Positions 10,716-23,189 of a stretch of DNA of 64,000 bases are shown in pieces (the first letter of the stretch is position 1; the number at the start of each line of letters is the position of its first letter). This stretch comes from Delphinus delphis (Eukaryota > Chordata > Mammalia > Artiodactyla > Delphinidae). Below the pieces are notes generated by a model. The model worked only from the letters and a program-made list of their open reading frames with translations. It had not been told where the DNA came from and did not search any database. Position numbers and translations under genes: made by a program. The stretch lies in the NCBI RefSeq assembly GCF_949987515.2, contig NC_082700.1, positions 36,915,380 to 36,979,379 of the forward strand, in the 5' to 3' direction.

Positions 10716-12105
10716 AAATATATGAATAAAGAAAGAAATTTTAAAAACACTCTATTCTAAAGTAACTGATGCCCAAATTCTGATGATTAACACTACTTTC
10801 TAGAGTTAGAAATTACAGGCAAACTGGACTTCAGTGTTATTTAATTAAAAAGGATAATTGGTAAGCTGGCCAATATAAAATTAGCATGCTAATATAGACA
10901 TGAGGTAGTCTAACATTTTGGTACCCTGCAGTGACAGATGGCCCCCACCCAAAATTTGGTTTGGGTATGGAGAATTATTCCATACACACCTTAAGAACTG
11001 CAGAGAAGTCAGCAACAGTTTTAGTTTAGTTGATAAAATAATGGAACAATAAAATGTATACTAACAAAGCCATTCAGATTCTACTATCAGTATTGTTCCC
11101 TTAGGCTCAGTGCTTTAATAGCTATTTAAAAAATGTGAATAGCCCAGTTAAATTAGTATCAGTTGTTTTAACTTTGAAGCATTTCAGAGTTTAAGACATG
11201 AGAAGATAAGAGGGAGGAAAGGGACAGCATCATGGAGAGGCAAAAACAAAACAAAAAAACCTCAAAACAACAGTAACAAACCACAGTTGGGAGGCTTAAG
11301 GAAATCAAAACGATTTGCCTTATTGAGAAAACACACAGGATCAGAAAAGTTGTCAGAATCAGAGGAATTGGAGATCTTAGTATAAACATTTTCAAGAATA
11401 AAGATGATCAAGAAGGAGGCTCAGATGAAGCCTAGACAGGAGAGGAACATCAAGGCCAGGTCTTCAAGTTTCCTCTCCCTGCACTGGACTTGCCCCTCTG
11501 GCTCAGAATAGGTAAGATTTCTAAATGAGTATTCCAGTGAGACCCCTCGCATAGTGGGAAGATTTCTGTTACTAAACATCTCCATCTTATACTCCAGAAT
11601 TTTGAATAGCTTATGTGACATTCTCCAGAAAATCAGCTTCATAGATTCTGGGTTCTATTTACTATAATTGATCCATAGAGGGTCATCTTGCCAAGGACAT
11701 TTCATAGATAAATTCTCCTTCTCCAAGCAAATATCATTATTTGTCTACTTATAAGGGAGTCCTGCTTACAAGGAGATTAAACTTAACCACTTACCATCTT
11801 TCCTTTTCCCTGGGGACATCCTCCTGGTGAAGGGAGTGAGCAGATCTTAGGACAGATGATTTAACTCCTTTCTGCTATGAATACATCACAATTATGCATT
11901 CTTTTTGTCCTTGTGTTTAAGGCTGCAAGAACAACAACAACAAACAATAGAAATTAACCTGCAAACAAGACCTATGTTAAAACTGAAGACAGAAAAAGTC
12001 ATAAAAATAGAAGTGAAGAAATCTGATTTTCCATGTCTGTAAACACAAAGTATTCTTTATTGTTCTTCCTTACTCTTTCCTTCCATATTCTAAATTCTCT
12101 CTATA
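10716..12105. other. Anonymous DNA
   Basis: No recognised repeat. Minus-strand frames at 11168-11395 and 11421-11642 have no supporting context. Confidence 0.45.
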
Positions 12106-12109
12106 ACAT

Positions 12110-12195
12110 TGAGAATGAGACGTTGAGTGACTTGCCAAAGATAACCCAGTAGGTTTATTTATTATCTGACCAGCACAAAACTCAAGGTCTTCTAA
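12110..12195 (-). repeat. Probable MIR core fragment
   Basis: GAGTGACTTGCCAAAGATAACCCAGTAGGT-like sequence matches the minus-strand MIR core region where tRNA-derived and core segments meet. Both ends are lost. Confidence 0.5.
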
Positions 12196-12899
12196 ATTTG
12201 AAAAATTAATTTTTTCAGCCTTCCCTCTTCTTTGAACTAACTTTGTATGTTACTGATTTCAATCTCAATCTTGCAAAAACAATTTATTACATGATTTATT
12301 CAAATAAAATTATCCAGAAGCTAGCCTACCTATCATGGTGTTGGATTATAAAGACACAGTGTAGAGCAAACTGTAGTCCCTGCCCTCAAATAGCTACCTT
12401 TCTAGTGTACCTAAAAGGTAAAACAAGCAACAGTAAGTAAAAAATATTATGAGACCACATACAAGGGGATTGTACCGTAGTCTTGGTGCTTGGTGTAGGC
12501 TTTTTGAAACCTGAAGGAAGAACTTTCCATGCAGAGAGAGCAACAAATACACAGGCTTAAAAGGGAGATGAGAAGATCAATGTATTAGTATTTGTTCAAT
12601 ATCGGTTGAACAAAGAATGTGAAGGAAGAGAAAGTGTCAAGTGGGGATGAACAAGTAATAAGAAATTAAATAGTAAAGAAACCTGAATAAAGTGCCAAGG
12701 AGTTGGGAATTTATTCTGTAATCAACTGGTAGCCTTTGTAGCTAAGCATCACAAGGTCATGACCAAATTTATTTCTTAGAGCAAAAAGCAAACCTTTCTG
12801 TCATCAAATATGTAAATCAGCCACTGGGTTAAATACAATTAAATGGAATTCTTTAATTCATAACTTCATGGTGTCATTAATATGTTGACATTCATTACT
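12196..12899. other. Mostly anonymous DNA
   Basis: A CTGCCCTCAAATAGCTACCTTTCTAG-like stretch near 12378-12403 resembles a common ancient mammalian repeat motif (CCCTCATGGAGCTTACATTCTAG), but too little remains to name it. Confidence 0.4.
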
Positions 12900-15290
12900 G
12901 ATGTCACAGAGGGAGATTTATTATGCAGTGTTTTTCAAACTCATTTGATCATGAACTTCTCCATTCTCTTTCAAGATGACTATTGTCAAGAATTATTGTT
13001 TTCCAGTTTATCTGAGAAAATTAGTTGTTTCTGTAATGTAGAAATAGGTTGAATAGAAGCATACCTGGCAATAAGAAAATCAGAAAAGAGTCTGTTTCAG
13101 TAATCCAACTGAGAGATTTTAAAAGAATGAACTAAGATATTGGAAGAGCAATAGATTTGAAAGGTAGTAGGATGTGGAATTTAAAGGAGCAGAGTAATCT
13201 AACAGTCAATAACCCAGTCACATCTGGACACACTGACATTTTCTATATCTAGATAAATAAGGTCTTATTCTCATTCTGTCACCCATCTCTGATTTCCAGT
13301 TGCAGTTTCTTATCTGAGATGTTTAATTCTTTCCTTTATCCTTTGGGAGAGGCCAATTTGGCTTTAGCCTTGAAATCTCTTCCAGTTTGCCATAATATAG
13401 TGCAATAATCATAGAACTACCGTAGCCAAATAACAAATAGTAACAAAGAGGGCATTAATTATGCACAGTATGCTGTGGCTTTAAACAACTTAGGCATGCT
13501 GGCTTTACTGTCAAAAGGAATTTTATGGGGGGGGATGATGTTTTAATATTAAATAATGTCTTATTTTTTATCACGGACTATGGTAAAATGCCCTGAGTTG
13601 GTATGTTGCTGACCTAAAAGAAATATGACAAAATTTTAGTAAATCAAAGAATCCACAAGCTGGATAAGTAAGAATAAATTGTGAAATTGTGATCCCCACT
13701 GAATTGACGCATTTGATTTTCCTTCCTGCCACACACGGCATTACTAAGATACAGAAAAATGAGGGAAGAGAAAAAAGATACATTTCATGCCAATAAATAT
13801 TTAGAACCCTATTTTGAGGTTAATGCATTTTTATTACTGTTTAAAGTTTAAAACATAGTGTGTTTTTAAAAGTAATTAAGATTCTAAAAGGGTGAAAACA
13901 AGTGCCTATATTTCTAAAGTGAGCACAAAACAAGCAAAATGGGGCATTTTGTGGCAAAACTGTAATAATAATTTCATTATTTAAAAAAATATCTTTGCCG
14001 CTGCTGAACAGATAGGTCACATTTGAGAGAGACGGGGGAAAAAAACAGCTTCCAACCACGTATTTATTTTGTTTTATAGATACCTTCACTTTAAAACTGT
14101 ATTTTGTGTTAAAGTGCTCTTCAGAGTACTATTTCCTAGGAGAAATTATTCATAAATGGCACTAATGAGTGTCAAGCTGCGTTTCAAGGCATTTTGAAAA
14201 TTGTCCTATTAATTAATGGTGTAATTAAGCTTTTGTCAGTGACATATCATATTTCTGACAGGAATAGATGGCCTGTGTAAGTCAGTGCCAGGCAGCCATC
14301 CAGGCAGCCACTGTGTATAATGGATGGTAGCAATTTAGTGCAGGTTTGCAGTGATGGGACCACCTACGTGAGGGAGGCTGGCAACTTGCACACACAAACA
14401 GTACTTAACACTGTACTTGGGGAAATAACTGTAGCTGAGATTGATGTGGCCCCCTCCCCAGGATGACACATTAGCCTTTTACCATTAAACTGTAAATAGT
14501 GTTTCTCTGAGCTTTTGTGACAAAAATGTCAATTAGCTTCCAAATTTCATTTTCATTTAATTTTGTATTCTAATTCCATTTGTATATTAATGTGAAGATG
14601 GTGCAGAACTGTTAGATTATAATATCTCACTAAGGCTAATAGGATGTAATACACACTTATTGAGGGTAATAGTTATACACATTTAAATGTCCTCCCCCCA
14701 TTCAACTATTTGTGTGAGAGATATGCCACCCTTTAGTGCCTCTCGAATATCAGTGTGTCACATACAGTAAGATTTAAGCTTGGCTACAGAGAAATAAAAG
14801 AACTATAATTGAAAGAGAAGAAAGATCTAAGTATACTCACATCAACACAATTAAATATAAATCATTTTATTCTGATCCTCTCTCTGCAACAGATGTCTAT
14901 TAATTCTGGTATTAATAATTTACATTCTGGCTCCAGCTATCAAGGTCTTAAAATCGAATAAAAATCAAATACAAGAATGGAATTTCCTTGGTAGAAACAT
15001 TTCACTTCAGTGAAGCTCACAGGCTTAGAATGATTTTTTTACAGAAATAACTATTTTTTCTCTTATACATTTTTATATTTTCTGGCTTTTAATAATCCAT
15101 TTTTATTAAAAACCTATTTTCATAGAAAATTACAAAAATATATTTCAATTCACAGCATCTATATTTAGGCTCTAGTCTTCCAAATATCTTCCAAGGTTTA
15201 AATAGAATTATGGAATGGCTAATTGGCACTAGTTCAGGAATCAGTGTTACTATACTTAGACTCTGACTTTTTAAAGGAGAGAAAAGGACA
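12900..15290. promoter_or_regulatory. Repeat-poor block, candidate conserved non-coding region
   Basis: About 2.4 kb in which I recognise no interspersed repeat, in a window otherwise peppered with them. The central part (about 14090-14790) carries palindromic TTAATTAA (14209-14216), TAATTA (14222-14227), TGTCAATTAGC and CATTTAATTTTGTATTCTAA, plus a GC-richer stretch with CCAGGCAGCC repeated at 14289-14298 and 14302-14311. Clusters of TAAT-core sites in repeat-poor intergenic DNA are typical of developmental enhancers. This is inference only: conservation cannot be seen from one sequence, and TAAT cores are frequent in AT-rich DNA. Confidence 0.3.
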
Positions 15291-15299
15291 TTAAAGATC

Positions 15300-15430
15300 A
15301 CCTAGTTCGACCCACTTTATTTTACAGATGAAGAAACAGAAGCCTAAGAGATTATATACCTCACCCAAGGTCAGACATCTAGTAAGTGGCAGAGAGACAA
15401 CTATGACCTGACAAGCTCAACCGTTTTTCC
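15300..15430 (-). repeat. MIR SINE fragment
   Basis: TTTACAGATGAAGAAACAGA at about 15323-15342 and CCCAAGGTCAGACATCTAGT followed by AAGTGGCAGAG are the reverse complement of the MIR core (CTCTGCCACTTACTAG...GACCTTGGG...CATCTGTAAA). Confidence 0.88.
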
Positions 15431-15520
15431 CTGTAGAGGTTGTTTTCAAAGTTGTTTTGTTTTTTTTTTTTAAGATAGCAGTTTATATTTAAATGAAAAT
15501 TAAAAGATTAAATAAGTAAG

Positions 15521-15643
15521 ATGACAGAAAGAAAGGGAATGAGGAAAGGAAAGAAAAAAAATGAAGGAGGCAGGGAGTGAGTGAGAAAGGAAGAAGCAAG
15601 GATGGGAAGAAAGAAGGGAGAGAAGGAGGAAGGAAAAAAAATT
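15521..15643 (+). repeat. Purine-rich (GA/GGAA) tract
   Basis: About 120 bases nearly all A and G on the plus strand, built of irregular GAAAG, GGAAGG and GAGTGAGTGAG units. It has no coding capacity and may adopt triplex-type structure. Confidence 0.8.
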
Positions 15644-16379
15644 ATGATGTTGTGAGGATCTTATTTCAATCCTCTAAGATGCCTCAGTCATTTTATAAAG
15701 TGCTTTGTTCATCTTTTGAGGCACCGATTGTTTGCATAACTTTGTGTAATTAATCCTCAACTTACCAACGAATGAGATGAGTTCCAGATTTCTATTTTGC
15801 AACATAATTTAAAAAATTATTTTAGTCATAGGAACTAGGTTATAGCAGTTTAACACCCAAGTGTCAGTAGTTTATATAACCCATAGTGGATCTTAAATAC
15901 TTGGATTAAGAAATATCAAAGTTTCAGGGGTAAGAATCACTTTGGTTGGAGGACAGAGTTAAGACAAAGTTCTAGTAGACTTAGAAATGTGGGTTCTACA
16001 TAAGTTAATACATTGGTAATTCCCTAAAGAAATATTCTTTAACAATTTCTCCCAAATGTAGAGAAAAGATTGAGCACTTGTGAGAAAAGGCAGAGAGGAA
16101 AGACTGCTGATGGCATCTTTGGCTTTCTTCTATATTGTCCAGTATGACTCAGTTTTGTCTTGAAATTGCTGTCCCACTCAGCAAATGAATGCCCTAGAAG
16201 GATGTTTAGATTAAGCTTTGTTACTAAAGCACTCCTTCTTTGGAGGGTCTTATATATCACCCCCTACAGGTTAGCAAAGTATGTATTCTAGTCACATAAC
16301 ACTTTCACTGATAGAAGTTTCCAATAACAGCTTTAGCATTCCTTAGAACAATAACTAATACACAGGTGGTTAATTCTGT
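15644..16379. other. Anonymous DNA
   Basis: No named repeat. A 73-codon minus-strand frame at 16039-16260 is unsupported. Confidence 0.45.
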
Positions 16380-16590
16380 GCTGTGTGTAATCCTAAATTA
16401 TTTTTCATGTATGAATTCATTTACTTCTCAAGGCTGTCCTATGTGATATATATTGGTATTATTGTCATTTTACAGATGAGAAAACCAAGGCACAAATGTT
16501 AAACAAGTTGACTAAATTCATACAACTAGTAGATAGCAAAGATGGAATTCAAACCATCCAGACCACCTAGTTCCAAGATTCATAAAGAGA
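16380..16590 (-). repeat. MIR SINE
   Basis: ATTTTACAGATGAGAAAACC followed by AAGGCAC and then ACTAGTAGATAGCAAAGATGGAATTCAAACC is the reverse complement of the MIR core and head. The CTATGTGATATATATTGGTATTATTGTCAT part covers the 3' region. Confidence 0.88.
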
Positions 16591-16743
16591 GGACACCCTC
16601 ATTGTCTGTTATAGGGGGAGAAGATTAGTAAATGTAGAGTTAGAGTAGTGATAATGATTTTCTTTTTTTAATTTTTGTTTTTTTCCCTCTGTCTTCAGAT
16701 TCTCATAGAATAAAAAAAATCATCATTAGAATGGTAGAGAAAG

Positions 16744-16864
16744 TGACTTCCCTGGCAGTCCAGTGGTTGAGACTCCATGCTTCTACTGCAGGGGACATGG
16801 GTTAGATCCCTGGTCAGGGAACTAAGATCCTGCATGCCACACAGTGCAGCCAGAAAAAACAAAA
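16744..16864 (+). mobile_element. Short CHR-related SINE
   Basis: Sense copy of the tRNA-derived head: GACTTCCCTGGCAGTCCAGT through CCCTGGTCAGGGAACTAAGATCCTGCATGCC, then a truncated body with an A-rich tail near 16853-16864. About 120 bp, so it is the short tRNA-related form and lacks the GTGCTCCGCAACGGGAG unit of the longer CHR copies. Flanking duplications GGTAGAGAAAG (16733-16743) and GGTAGAGACAG (16865-16875) differ at one base. Confidence 0.85.
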
Positions 16865-17024
16865 GGTAGAGACAGCAATTTGTTAAAAGGGGTAACTGCC
16901 CAAGACTCTTATCTTCTTTCCCTTTTTTGGGTGGGGGAGGGAGAATCAAAAGAAAATACATTGGGAGAAAGAAAGTAACTCAACATCAGAGAGATTTTCC
17001 TCTCATCTTCTGATGATACCTTTG

Positions 17025-17466
17025 TGTTATGGGTTGAATTATGTGGTACCCAAAGAAAGATGTGTTGAAGTCCTAACCCCCAGTAACTCAGAATGTGACC
17101 TTATTTTGAAGTAAGGTTTTTGCAGAGGTAGTCAAACTAAAATAAATTCATTAGGGTAGATTCTAAACCAATACGTTTTGTGTGCTTAAAAGGGCGGGAG
17201 GGAAATTTGGACACAGAGACAGACATGTACACATAGGGAGGATGCCATGTGAGTACTAAAGCACATTGGGGTGATGCACTTACAGCCAAGGAACAATAAA
17301 AGTTGTGATGGACACCAGAAACTAGAAGAGAGAAGAACAGATTCTCCCTCACAGTGCTCAGAAGGGACCAACCCTGAAACCTCAACATTTTAGCCTCCAG
17401 AACTGTGAGACAATTAATTTCTGTTGTTTAACTGCTTGGTTATGGCAACCCTAGGAAATTAATGCA
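17025..17466 (+). mobile_element. Solo LTR of MaLR type (MLT1/MST-like)
   Basis: The 442-bp unit starts TGTTATGGGTTGAATTATGT and ends GGCAACCCTAGGAAATTAATGCA, the terminal TG...CA of LTRs. Internal landmarks of MaLR LTRs are present in order: GTTGAAGTCCTAACCCCCAGT, GAATGTGACCTTATTT, GGAAATTTGGACACAGA, GCCAAGGAACAATAAAAG, and GCCTCCAGAACTGTGAGACAATTAATTTCTGTTG near the polyadenylation region (ATTAAT where AATAAA is usual). It is a single LTR with no internal sequence. The candidate 5-bp flanks CTTTG and TCTTG match only partly. Confidence 0.9.
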
Positions 17467-18719
17467 TCTTGAGAACAGCACCTCTAAGTTGTACAGATTG
17501 GGGAAACCCACACTCAGAAATGGAGAGAGGGCCAGAGGAGCTAAGGTCATGCCTCTAGATGTGGAAGACATGAGCAGTTCGTGTGGCCATTGAATTTGGG
17601 AAGTTTTTATTCCACAAAAATTAAACAAAGCAAATATCTGCTATTGATCTGGACTCTTAAAATTCAGTCACTCATTTTCCTAATTCCATCACTTTTTCAC
17701 AAACTCTGTTATTTTTTAGCAAAAACCTTTTCCCGACATTCACATCCACATGTACTGAATATAAATCTTACTCTACATTTAGGAGTTTAATAGAGATCAT
17801 AGTACTTCAGTTTTAAAAAACAATTTAAATCAGACTCAAGGCCCATCCTATTTGAATCTTAGAGTATTTGTTATCAGTTATATGATCTGGTGACATTTGG
17901 AGGATGGGGACTCACTCGTCTTTCTGGGGACTCACAAGAATGTAAGATATTTATTCAGAAACAGAGGAAAGATTGCTAGCATTTAGTCACTTGTACCTGT
18001 ATTTGAAGCTCAAATAGTTCTTTGAATGAGGAGGTTAAGTGACTTTCCTGCCACCCTTGAGCAAAGCAAATTTTGAAAGAGCTTCCTAAGGTAATACAAT
18101 ATCATTTCCCTTTGATGTCCTGCCAGCTCTCAGAGTAACACTGCAAGTCAGACTCCCACCAAGATCTGGGATCAGCAGATTACTGACTCTTTTCCCATCT
18201 TGAATGTCCTTCTCTCCATCTCGCTTCTTCCAACAACCCCTTCACATAATTTTTCTTACATACCTAGCTCTGCTTTAGACTCTGACAGAAATCTCTCCTG
18301 AAGCAAAGGAATAAATTGAGCTGGAAAGGGAGTGGGATCTTAGGAAGAATGTAGGAAGTTATAAGACACTAACAATGAAATCTGCCACACCTATATAATT
18401 GCTGGATAGGTCCACTGCTAAGAGTCAAGAGTTCCATAAAGTCAGCAGAACCTAAAAGAACTCCTCACACAGCACCAAACCTGCCTATCAAGGCAAAACC
18501 AATTTGTTCCCATCTCAGGATGAGCACTGTGATACACTTGGTTGCCTAAAGCAGAGATCCCTTTGTTATCTTTGACTCTTGCTTTATTTATTCCCTCAAC
18601 CAAGTAAAAGTCAAACTCTCTCTCTTCTCCATGATAAATCTGTCTGAAATCCCTACTACCTTAGGGAATCAATATTCTTTATTGCATCATGTACCATGTG
18701 ACTCATTCAACATGACCAT
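17467..18719. other. Anonymous DNA
   Basis: About 1.25 kb with no named repeat and no supported gene. Short frames at 17440-17790 overlap one another on opposite strands and are not credible. Confidence 0.45.
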
Positions 18720-18799
18720 TCAATAGCTTGCAACACCCTCTAAATGGCCTTTGTCTTAAATGTTACCTCTACAATCCTTTCTCCACATTTTGTTGTTTT

Positions 18800-19425
18800 A
18801 AAATATCAGATTTGATCAGAGTATTACTTTGCTTAGGACTCCACAACGGCTTTATAAATTTTCAAGGTGAAGTCCAGACTCCTAACAATGCCATGCAAGG
18901 CCCTTCACTATCTGATTCCTGATTACTTCCAGGCCTTTCCGTGTTACCACTATTTTTCTCCCTACCTTACACACATACTCCACAACTCATGTCTCAGAAT
19001 TATTGAACTATTTATATTATAAACATTACGTGAAATTTCTCTTGCCTCTAAGCTTTTGAAAATGCCATTTTTTTTTTCTGGAGTGTTCCTCACTTACACC
19101 TTCACCTCATTTTGTCTCTTCATTTCATCAGCAGTGTTTTATCCTGAAAACTAATGAAAATGTCACTTCTTCTGGAAGTTTTACAGGAACTTTCTAACAT
19201 TCTGGGTTCCCAGAACATCATGTGCTCAGAGAGCTCTGTGGCTTCTCATTATCACATCAGGCTATGTTATGGTTCTCTGTTCACTTGCCCATCTTCCTCA
19301 GGTAGGTTATATACCCTTCCAGAAAAGTGATGATATTTTCTTTGTTAATACATCTCCAGTGCCATATAGAGCTTTGTCATTTAGCAAGTGCTAAGTATTG
19401 AACGAATGATTGAGTATCCCAAGGG
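18800..19425 (+). repeat. L2 LINE 3' end
   Basis: Ancient L2 in sense orientation. The diagnostic string GTGAAGTCCAGACTCCTAAC followed by AATGCCATGCAAGGCCCTTCACTATCTGATTCC is clear. Later landmarks follow in order: AATGTCACTTCTTCTGGAAGTTTTACAGGAACTTTC and the terminal CTTTGTTAATACATCTCCAGTGCC...GAACGAATGATTGA tail region. The reverse transcriptase domain is absent. Confidence 0.85.
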
Positions 19426-19840
19426 CATATGTGACTGTTACACAGGTAATTCAAAAACTGCATATTAAACTTCCTTTATTCTAATCTTTTTATAAGAATC
19501 TTACTACTCTATCAAAAATAGTTGAAATAGAAAAACAAATGAATTCATTTCTAAGAATTCAAAAAGGAAAGGAGATAAAACAGTATCTAGTATAAAGACT
19601 TTGCTCTTAATAATTCTGTCTTCTTCTTGTGATTTAGGGTCCAAAATAACTTTATTATGCTAAAAACCTTGCAGGATGACATTTTAGGTATTCAGTAATG
19701 ATCAGTTCTACACTAAATGCATAAAATGAGCTCAGTATCCATTTGGTGAATATCTAATATGTTTAAATTAAATTGGAAACTCCTTATAGTGACTAAGACA
19801 TAGAATTACTTTGTTATAAATTATAGGTAATCTGTATTTT

Positions 19841-19878
19841 CACATTAACTCTATTACCAGTAATAGAGTTTTAATGTG
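19841..19878. repeat. Near-perfect inverted repeat (hairpin)
   Basis: CACATTAACTCTATTA (19841-19856), a CCAG loop (19857-19860), and TAATAGAGTTTTAATGTG (19861-19878) pair along all 16 left-arm bases with a two-base bulge in the right arm. I see no repeat family around it, and the stem (16 bp) is shorter than a canonical miRNA precursor. Confidence 0.85.
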
Positions 19879-19929
19879 GTACTTACACTTTGATAAAAGA
19901 GAAATCGTGTTGCCACTAGAAATATGTAA

Positions 19930-20160
19930 GATGTGGATTGAGAAAAAATGGGAAGTCAGGGGGAAAAAGAAATGAAAGATGTGGAGGAGAATGAAGAATT
20001 ATAGGAAAAGCCAGAATGACTAAGAATATAGCAACAAAGAAAGGGAAGAAGAAAAAAGATGGATGGAAAGAAAAGTAAGAGGATGGGCTATGGAAATTAT
20101 AGGGAAGGAAAGAACATTAAGAAAAGATGAAATAGAAAAATAGAGAAGGAAATTTAGAGC
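19930..20160 (+). repeat. Purine-rich tract
   Basis: Roughly 230 bases dominated by A and G on the plus strand (AGGGGGAAAAAGAAATGAAAG, GAAGAAAAAAGATGGATGG and similar). Irregular, not a simple microsatellite, with strong strand asymmetry. Confidence 0.65.
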
Positions 20161-22574
20161 ACAACAATATGAAACATATATGGGTTACTGCTATACTGAG
20201 AAAATAAAATGAAATGCATATACTATCTGCATAAGTTTAAACAGGAGTTTTCACATGATTAGCAAACAGAAATAGAAAGCTATAATATTACATTTTGAAC
20301 TATTTGTTAGTGATTACCAAGAATCCTATTTTATAGCCTGAAATTACTCTAAAAATCACAGCTAGATTGATCGTGGAATGAGGGAAATGACTTTCTTTCT
20401 TTCCAGGCTGTGCAATGGTAGGACAGTCCTAAGTAATGCTGTAAGGTTTATATTTATGTTTATCAAGGTGAATTTCATGTACCTTCCTCAGGTGCTAGGT
20501 TCTGCAATAACAATATATATCCAAGATAAAGGAAAGGGAGAATGAGCAACATAATCATTAGCTCAGACATTAACAAGAAACATGTGTAGTGGTCCCATTT
20601 AATAGAAGTATTTTTTTCCTTAAGAACATAGCATTTTATTTTCCCTGTAGATTTTCTTTAAACCCATTTTATGTATCTGCTGTAATGCCTTTGGAATTCA
20701 CTATTTGATATCTTGTTACAGAATAAAGGAAAGCTTTCTTATTGGATTTTAGGAATTGGACATTTTGGAGGTTTATATTGAAAAGAATAAAGAAAATGAA
20801 TTTTCTGACTCACTTTCTATCTTTCTCATATGATTAATTTTAATTCTGTAGTATAGAAAAATGGAAAATGCAAAGTACAAGCTTTGAGCAGATAGAATAA
20901 ATCACTGTATCGAGAAAAGAAAGCTTCTGTATGAACAAGACAGGAACTGATTGAATGACCCAACATATCACAAATTCAGAGATATTGGTGTTAAATTGGA
21001 TTTCTAGGAATATGAGTATTGGTTCAAGACCATAAGAGCATAAATTTGATAGAAGACGGAAATAGTCTATGTTTTCTGTTAGCTATAGTCAAATGTTCAA
21101 AAATTCATATGCATAGTAAGTGGCAAATTTTTGAGTTAAATGAGTAAAATAATATTTGGGAAATTATCCCTCCTCCTTAGAAGAATTAATATCAATGTGG
21201 CTATACATTATTAGCTGGGGATTTATTTGATACCATAAAATTTTTATGTAAGAAAATTAATACCAACAGATATATTGGGTCCAAATCTTCAATTTGGCAT
21301 AAGGAGACACAGTTGAGATAAATGTCTTTTGCAGGTGGGGTGGGAGTAGAGTGCGATAGGGCTTTTGGAGAAAGGGATGTGAAATTATACACAGGTATTT
21401 GGCCATTGTACTATAATCTTTCTTCCATACTCCTTTCATTTACGAAGAGTTGGATTTGTGAAAAGGAAAATTACTGGCAAAAACATAAATACTGTACAAT
21501 GGTCTCTCTGCTCCCAACTTCTTAAAAAGAGCCCACATTTTTGCATTCCAAGGGAAGAATTCTTTTATTAGAATAAAAGAGTACAACAATATTTTTTTTA
21601 ATTATCCTGTACTCTTGAGGAAAGATGAACATTAACACATCAGCAGACAATTTGCTTGGGAGACTTTTGTGGCCATAAATATTCAGTTCAGGATTAATTC
21701 TCTGACCATTCACCTATTTGTCATAGCTTCTTTAATTAAGGTCCTTAATTGAGGAAATAAATATATCATGATATTGAACAGGTATGCTTTCTGAAGCCAT
21801 TCCTCCAACCTAACTGGCTCTAACTTTTAAAATATCAAGCCATTAAAAGAAACTTTCCATAGAAAGTTAGAAAAGTTATCTTCCAGAAAACTTAAAGCTT
21901 CCTGGGAACAATATTATATTCATATTCATGTTACTTTAAAATTTTCTTACCTCTTCCACACTTCCATTTTGCCTACCTCCACTATCCTAACTAATTTGTG
22001 TTTTCATTAATTACATACACATTTGCATAATTCACTACTATGGGAGTTCTGTGGATATTAGAAATATCTCTTATTCATGTATCATCTATTCATCTTTTTA
22101 TTTTGCTACCTCACACAGTGCCTTTTGTATATTATATGTACAATGAATGTTTGCTGATTTAATATGCTTAAATGTAATGTAATAATAGTATCAAATTACC
22201 CAGTAAAAATAGTCAATACCTAGTCTAAATTAAATTATTAAATGGTATCTTAAAGGTGATTTTTAAAATAAAATCCAATTTATTTTTTCAAACACAGATA
22301 TTGGCCAATTGTTTCCATGAATAATATTTTTTAATGAGAAATGTAAACAATTTAAAAATATAGCTTGTTTTTCTAGAAATCAGATTTCAGGTCTCATAAT
22401 TTTCTGACATGGCTTTATAGTTGGAAGTTATAATGGACAGGGAACAATGATTTTAGTCATTAATACACACACATGCAACCTTTGAACTGGGACAGATGCT
22501 GCCTAGTGAAACTAAAGAACAAAGAAATTGCTCTTTGTGTTGTTGGCTAACTGGTAAAAATACATGTTATTTAA
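20161..22574. other. Anonymous AT-rich DNA
   Basis: About 2.4 kb with no repeat family I can name. Overlapping short frames on both strands at 21201-21713 have no supporting features. Confidence 0.45.
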
Positions 22575-22985
22575 GGTCCTCCAAGAAGCAGAGACCAATA
22601 TGGAATTAAACATCCAAGGAATTTATTAAGGAAAACACCTGTAAGAGAAAGGAAGAGGGAGCCCAAGGAGACAGGGAGAGCTGATGGACCGTGATGCAAG
22701 CTCTGAGCCTTGTGAAGAAAAGAGGGAAAGAAGGAATGCAGAATGAAAGAATCTCAGATGGGAAGGCAATCTTAACAATTTTGATGGGGCCAAATGGGAA
22801 TCTTGAGCCAAAGTCATCCATTGGAAGAGTCCCACTCTTCTAAGAATGAGCCTGTCTTGGTATCTATCCCTGCTAAGCCAATCATTGGTTGGTCACTGTG
22901 AGAGGTGTGGCCTCAGAGCCACTAGATTATGGATTTCAGAAAGCAGTAACAGGGATGTTTGATCACTTATGCCCCCCACAGTTGA
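22575..22985. repeat. Possible degenerate LTR relic
   Basis: GGTCCTCCAAGAAGCAGAGACC, then AAGGAATTTATTAAGGAAAACACC, then GC-richer sequence ending in a GCAGTAACAGGG region resembles the layout of ancient mammalian LTR relics read from the antisense side (TTTATT as the complement of AATAAA). No clean termini or target duplication, so class and orientation stay open. Confidence 0.35.
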
Positions 22986-23189
22986 AGATCAGAGAGCAAC
23001 CTTTACCCGGCTGCCATGGAAGGTAATGAATGACACAATGGCTATGATTAATTGACAGTGTTTTTCAAAATTAAGGGGTAGGGGTGGAAAAGAAGAATAA
23101 CAGTGATTGATCAATAAAAAGATAGACATTAGATTAGCAGTATGGTCTGAGCAGAAGCAAGAACTCCTGGACTGATGGTGTGTGCAGAA

